Shown here in pieces: positions 60,600 to 64,000 of a DNA stretch of 64,000 bases. The stretch lies in the NCBI GenBank assembly GCA_002451215.1, contig DKBM01000094.1, forward strand, positions 8,898 to 72,897, given 5' to 3'. Within the stretch, counting starts at the first letter, position 1; every line of letters starts with the position of its first letter. Position numbers and translations under genes: made by a program. The DNA is from SM1-46 sp002451215. GTDB lineage: Bacteria; Pseudomonadota; Gammaproteobacteria; Acidiferrobacterales; Sulfurifustaceae. The notes beneath the pieces are model-generated. The model searched no databases. It was not told where the DNA came from and saw nothing but the letters and a program-made list of their open reading frames with translations.

Positions 60600-61232
60600 C
60601 TAGAACTTTTTGTGCAGTCCCACCATGACCCCGCCGGGGAGCAGCTGAATCAGGAATGGAACGTCGCGGCTGTGCGCGTACCAGCCGGAAAGGCCGCCGA
60701 TCACCCAACCGGCCAGAACATCGGTTTGCCAGTGCGCCTGGTTCTTGATCCGGCCAACGCCAACATAGAGCGGCAGCAAGAGCGCAGCATAGGTCGCCCG
60801 ATACTCGCTGCCGTATTCGAGCACATAGGGCGTGACCAACGCGGCGGCAACGGACGCCTCGAAACTGGGAAAGCTGTCATTCGAGCTACCCTCAAACCAG
60901 AGACAGGGGTCGTCCTGATCCCTGGGCCGCACGCGCGTGAAGATGCGCTTGCCAACGCTCGCCGTCACGCCGGCGAGAAGCTGCGAGTCGATGCCCTGCC
61001 ACATCGTCTTTCCCAGTCGCGACTCAGATCCTTCCCAGACTGCAGTCCCGACCTGGGCAATCGACAGCGCGCCAAGCAGTCCACGATAGACGTCTGGGTT
61101 CCAGGCTCCCGATGCGTCGTAGTTGACCCTGTGGTCTATCTTGGACCAGCCGCAGTTCTGTGCCATTGCCGGTGCCGAAAAAGTTGCCAAGAGCGCAAGC
61201 AACGTTACGTATCGAACAAGCACTGGCAACAT
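60600..61232 (-). CDS. PAP2-like membrane-associated protein, variant catalytic motif
   Basis: 210 residues, signal peptide ending PAMAQ. KRIFTRVRPRD gives the KxxxxxxRP motif, and the third motif is GRIKNQAHWQTDVLAG. The second motif, normally PSGH, reads SFPSFEAS, so the catalytic His is replaced. A subgroup of PAP2 proteins has Glu here. Possibly a structural or altered phosphatase. Confidence 0.75.
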   Translation of the reverse strand: MLPVLVRYVTLLALLATFSAPAMAQNCGWSKIDHRVNYDASGAWNPDVYRGLLGALSIAQVGTAVWEGSESRLGKTMWQGIDSQLLAGVTASVGKRIFTRVRPRDQDDPCLWFEGSSNDSFPSFEASVAAALVTPYVLEYGSEYRATYAALLLPLYVGVGRIKNQAHWQTDVLAGWVIGGLSGWYAHSRDVPFLIQLLPGGVMVGLHKKF

Positions 61233-61301
61233 GTCCCGCTCCTTCCGTCGTCCGAGTAGCTATCGTGCAACTGCGTTCTCGAGATTTGATAATAGTGAAA
61301 A

Positions 61302-61344
61302 GGGGTCAGCAGCCCTAATGCTCACACTTAAGTGCGCTGACCCC
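61302..61344. repeat. Long inverted repeat with palindromic core
   Basis: GGGGTCAGC (61302-61310) and GCTGACCCC (61336-61344) enclose a spacer that itself contains the palindrome CACTTAAGTG (61325-61334). Flanking A and T runs would allow termination in both directions. The layout recalls short mobile-element ends or REP-like hairpins. Confidence 0.45.
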
Positions 61345-61354
61345 ATTTTGGCGT

Positions 61355-61615
61355 TTACTTGAGAAGCGGATGGTCCTTCGGCAGTTGCCTGGAATACCAG
61401 ATGGCCAGCTTGTGCTTCATGGTCAGTTCCGTCACCTGATCTTCCGGCAAGGGCTGAATAATCTTGTCGTGGATCAGCAGCCGGTAGATGAAACGGATCT
61501 TCTCGCTGGCCGAATCGGTCGGCTCGAACACCACGGCACCCCGTTCCACCCCATACTTCATGCCCGCGAGAATAGCTGCCTTGACCAGCTCTGCCTCATG
61601 CTTCAGCTTCTTCAT
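61355..61615 (-). CDS. DUF5062 family protein
   Basis: 86 residues: MKKLKHEAELVKAAILAG and KIRFIYRLLIHDKIIQPL and LTMKHKLAIWYSRQLPKDHPLL match what I recall of DUF5062. Cytoplasmic; function unknown. Confidence 0.7.
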   Translation of the reverse strand: MKKLKHEAELVKAAILAGMKYGVERGAVVFEPTDSASEKIRFIYRLLIHDKIIQPLPEDQVTELTMKHKLAIWYSRQLPKDHPLLK

Positions 61616-61711
61616 GGCGACCTCGCTTCATCACTGAGTGAACGGCTGCATCATCCGCTTTCTGGCAATCGATGATACCAACCCGGGATCGTCCAGGTCT
61701 CGTTTTACGAA

Positions 61712-61725
61712 TTGATTCAAATCAA
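61712..61725. promoter_or_regulatory. FNR/Anr box of the gerW operon
   Basis: TTGATTCAAATCAA is a perfect FNR box. A -10-like TAAATA at 61749-61754 would place the start near 61761 and the box at about -42, the class II activator position. It should raise expression under low oxygen. Confidence 0.6.
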
Positions 61726-61836
61726 AGTACCCGGCGGCACCTCGTCATTAAATACTCACTACGATTCCCCGCGCTCCCGCATTCGTAACCACCGGAACGC
61801 GTCACTCCCTCTATCCGTCCCGCGAAGGAGGCAATC

Positions 61837-62187
61837 ATGAAAGACATGGAGAATCTGTTTGGCAAGGCCATCGGCGAAATCGAACGCATGCTGAACACCA
61901 AGACCGTGGTCGGCGAGCCGATCACGGTGGATGGCAATACCCTGATCCCGCTGATCAGCGTCGGCTTTGGTTTCGGCGTTGGCGGTGGCGAAGGCACCGA
62001 CCCCAAGAAGGGTGCCGGCAGCGGCGGCGGCACGGGTGGTGGTGGTGGCGTCAAGCCGGTCGCGCTCGTCATCGTCAACAAGGACGGCGTGCGCCTTGAA
62101 ACCGTCAAGGGCGGCGCCGCCTCGTTGATGGACAAGATCGCGGACGTCGCCGGCAAATTCGCGCCGACCAAACCAGCCGCCGGCTAG
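61837..62187 (+). CDS. GerW/YtfJ-family protein
   Basis: 116 residues: FGKAIGEIERMLNTKTVVGEPI, IPLISVGFGFGVGGG, a Gly-rich linker, then VKPVALVIVNKDGVRL, standard for the 'sporulation protein YtfJ' family, here in a non-sporing lineage. GAAGGAGGCAATC precedes the ATG. It heads a three-gene operon. Confidence 0.9.
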   Translation: MKDMENLFGKAIGEIERMLNTKTVVGEPITVDGNTLIPLISVGFGFGVGGGEGTDPKKGAGSGGGTGGGGGVKPVALVIVNKDGVRLETVKGGAASLMDKIADVAGKFAPTKPAAG

Positions 62188-62199
62188 GCCGCGCCACCG

Positions 62200-62793
62200 G
62201 TGAGCGTAGTGCTGGTCATTGCGGTCCTGCTGGGGCTAGTGGTGCTGTTGCTCGCCGTGCCCGTGGACGCGGCATTCCGACTGGAAGGCATCGAGGCCTT
62301 CAAGGGCGAGATCACGATACGCTGGCTGTTCGGGCTGCTGCGGTTTCGCATCCCGGTCACCGGCGTCTCCCCGCCGCGTCCGCCGCGACCGAAAGCCTCC
62401 AAGGCGCGGGTAAAATCCGAAGAACGCGGTCGTGCCAATGTTGTTGCGGTACTCAGGCAAGCGGCGTTTCGCCAGCGGGTCTACAGCCTCGTCAAGGATC
62501 TTGTGCGTGCCGCCCACCTGCACCAACTTAGCGTTCGGATACGCTTGGGTCTCGGCGATCCGGCGGATACCGGCCGGCTGTGGGCATTCCTGGGACCGCT
62601 GAATGCGGCGGCACAAAACCTGCGCAACGCCGAAGTCCGGATCGAACCGGAATTCGTGGATCCGACTTTCGAATTCGAGATCAATGGCCGGGTCCGGCTG
62701 GTTCCCCTCCAATTCCTGGCGCTGGCCACCGCCTTCGCGCTCTCGCCCCCATCGATCCGGGCGTGGCGCACCCTGAGGGTAAAACATGCCTGA
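62200..62793 (+). CDS. DUF2953 membrane-anchored protein
   Basis: 197 residues, one N-terminal helix (residues 2-20), then ITIRWLFGLLRFRIPV and a C-terminal segment SVRIRLGLGDPADTGRLWAFLGPL, the DUF2953 pattern. It follows GerW as ytfI follows ytfJ in Bacillus. GTG 62200. Confidence 0.85.
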   Translation: MSVVLVIAVLLGLVVLLLAVPVDAAFRLEGIEAFKGEITIRWLFGLLRFRIPVTGVSPPRPPRPKASKARVKSEERGRANVVAVLRQAAFRQRVYSLVKDLVRAAHLHQLSVRIRLGLGDPADTGRLWAFLGPLNAAAQNLRNAEVRIEPEFVDPTFEFEINGRVRLVPLQFLALATAFALSPPSIRAWRTLRVKHA

Positions 62794-63055
62794 GCGGACC
62801 ACTCACGTCGAGACACTGCGTGCCGGTAAGCCGGTTAGCGTCGGGGCTACAACCCTGCTGCCCATCGAGCGCGTTGTGCTGCACTCGGATAGGGGCAACG
62901 CTCGCGTCTGGTTCTCTGCTGCCAAGGAACCATACGCGGTTGTTGTGCGCGATGCCGGCGGCACTCGTGCCGTCGACACCGGCGCCCTGGAGGTTTCACT
63001 TGATGAGCTGCGCGAGAGGATACCGGGGTTCGACGCGTTGCTAATGTCGATGTGA
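62786..63055 (+). CDS. Hypothetical protein, third gene of the gerW operon
   Basis: 89 residues, overlapping the DUF2953 gene by 8 nt. ETLRAGKPVSVGATTLLPIERV echoes the GerW start, suggesting a shortened GerW-like domain; PYAVVVRDAGGTRAVD follows. Function unknown. Confidence 0.65.
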   Translation: MPERTTHVETLRAGKPVSVGATTLLPIERVVLHSDRGNARVWFSAAKEPYAVVVRDAGGTRAVDTGALEVSLDELRERIPGFDALLMSM

Positions 63056-63389
63056 GCCCGTTCGGCAGCATTTGGGTACCCTGCCCTTTGCACAGCGGAC
63101 CCAGCGGCATCACCAGTAAAGCGCCACCCCCCGGGCGAACAATTCGAGTGAGGGCACAAATGTCTCTCGCATTGGCGACAACTGCCCTCCCACCCCGGTT
63201 TTCGCGGTTCCTTAAATATTTTTTGGAGAATCATGCTCTGACCCGACGTCGTCGTTCGCTCGTCCGTTGATGGGGCACCGACCCGCTTAAATCAGCGCCA
63301 AACCCAACAGCTACAGTTCCCCTCGCGCTAGAATGTCCGGTCTGCAGATCAATCGTAGCTGGCCCCATCGAAATTAAGGGAGAACGTTC
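63056..63389. other. Intergenic region upstream of the quinone oxidoreductase gene
   Basis: 334 bases. No open frame has a ribosome site. An AT-rich patch CTTAAATATTTTTTGGAG at 63211-63228 is a likely promoter element or relic. Nothing else is recognisable. Confidence 0.35.
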
Positions 63390-64000
63390 ATGACGCACGC
63401 TATTCGCATCCACCGTACCGGAGGCCCCGAGGTATTGCAGTGGGACACGATAGAAGTCGGTAAACCCGGCCCTGGGCAAGTGCGCCTGCGCCAAGGGGCC
63501 TGCGGCCTCAACTATATCGACGTCTACATGCGCGCCGGCATTTACCCGCCGGGCGAGCTGCCCGCTGTCTTGGGCATGGAGGCCGCCGGTGTCGTCGAGG
63601 AACTGGGCTCAGGCGTTACTGAACTAAAGAAAGGCGACCGCGTTGCCTACCCGATGGTGGCTGGCGGCTACGCGGAAGAGCGAATCATCGACGCCCAGCG
63701 TCTCGTCAAGATTCCGGATTCCATCGACGACAAAACCGCGGCCACCATGATGCTGAAGGGACTGACCGCCCACTACCTGCTGTTTCGCACCTATCCGGTC
63801 AAGGCCGGAGATACGATTCTGGTTTATGCCGCATCCGGCGGCGTGGGCCTCATGCTATGCCAGTGGGCCAAGCACCTGGGCGCAACCGTCATCGGCTGCG
63901 TGGGCTCAAAGGAAAAGGCCAAGATCGCCATGGCCAATGGCTGCGACTACCCGGTCTTCTATCGCGAGGACAATATCGCCGAGCGCGTGCGCGAAATCAC
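63390..64000 (+). CDS. NADPH:quinone oxidoreductase (partial, runs off the window)
   Basis: The first 203 residues of a zeta-crystallin-type MDR enzyme: GLNYIDVYMRAGIYP, LGMEAAGVVEELGSGV, YPMVAGGYAEE, and the nucleotide loop VYAASGGVGLMLCQWAKHLGA. AAGGGAGAACG precedes ATG 63390. The gene continues beyond 64000. Confidence 0.9.
   Translation, partial: MTHAIRIHRTGGPEVLQWDTIEVGKPGPGQVRLRQGACGLNYIDVYMRAGIYPPGELPAVLGMEAAGVVEELGSGVTELKKGDRVAYPMVAGGYAEERIIDAQRLVKIPDSIDDKTAATMMLKGLTAHYLLFRTYPVKAGDTILVYAASGGVGLMLCQWAKHLGATVIGCVGSKEKAKIAMANGCDYPVFYREDNIAERVREI

Noticed and set aside
59940..61259. A 439-codon plus-strand open frame
   Set aside because: It is antisense to YaeQ and PAP2 genes, which have clear family motifs; high GC makes such long shadow frames common.
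1..64000. CRISPR arrays, rRNA or tRNA genes, complete insertion sequences
   Set aside because: I found no regularly spaced repeats, no cloverleaf with CCA-type ends that I could support, and no transposase motifs; a covariance-model scan would settle the RNA genes.

Overview
The window reads as a contiguous piece of a high-GC (by eye above 60 %) Proteobacterium, most likely a Gamma- or Betaproteobacterium. The evidence is the set of families: the DUF3305/DUF3306/TorD formate dehydrogenase accessory set, TupABC, an Mla-type MCE transporter, YcbB/YcbK, YaeQ, DUF938, Lgt, DedA, and Fur-, FNR- and sigma-54-type control sites. I see no rRNA, tRNA, CRISPR array, intact transposase or prophage. Six two-base 'nn' placeholders (2915, 5916, 46764, 47209, 48320, 50739) mark assembly joins. 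Several hide missing coding sequence, so the apparent breaks in fdhD, yihY and an OmpA-like gene are probably artefacts.

Region 1-18 kb is a molybdenum/tungsten and formate dehydrogenase island. On the minus strand lie DUF3305, DUF3306, a four-cluster polyferredoxin, a TorD chaperone and a small Tat-signal protein; the dehydrogenase subunits should lie just left of the window. Divergently run moaA, fdhD and a helix-turn-helix/PBP-like regulator. An NtrC-type response regulator, a Cache-domain histidine kinase and a DUF6494 protein follow on the minus strand. Divergent from these is a long plus-strand series: a Mop/TOBE protein, TupB, TupC, TupA, a MOT1-like transporter, mobA, mobB, moeA and moaB. 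Four sigma-54 promoter-like sequences sit before the operons, each with a related palindromic element (core TGNGTCATTNNGACNCA) about 80-105 bp upstream. This suggests that the local two-component system controls formate dehydrogenase assembly, cofactor synthesis and oxyanion uptake together. It is the most interesting feature of the window.

Region 18-31 kb holds cell-envelope genes (YcbK and YcbB, a metallopeptidase-like protein, a glycine-zipper lipoprotein, DUF6515, a beta-barrel), a DUF938 methyltransferase and a Rieske-FMN reductase fusion. It continues with an RNA-chaperone neighbourhood: an RRM protein, two cold-shock genes with near-identical leaders and twin terminators, and a 37-residue basic protein.

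Region 31-40 kb has a TerB-like gene, a Fur box with a cupredoxin and FTR1 iron permease followed by a decayed third gene, and an Mla-type lipid transport operon flanked by 0.3-kb imperfect direct repeats. After it come a Nal1-like protease pair, YjbQ and two exported proteins.

Region 40-64 kb is mostly housekeeping and envelope: an ACP-acyl-AMP ligase-PlsC fusion, FadD, a beta-barrel, YihY, an archaeal-type methyltransferase, FHA and OmpA-like proteins and a long SRAP protein. Then come DedA, an ECF sigma/anti-sigma pair, a class II glutamine amidotransferase, DsrE, Lgt, a cupin, DUF3754, YaeQ, PAP2, DUF5062 and a GerW/DUF2953 operon with an FNR-type site. The window ends inside a quinone oxidoreductase gene.
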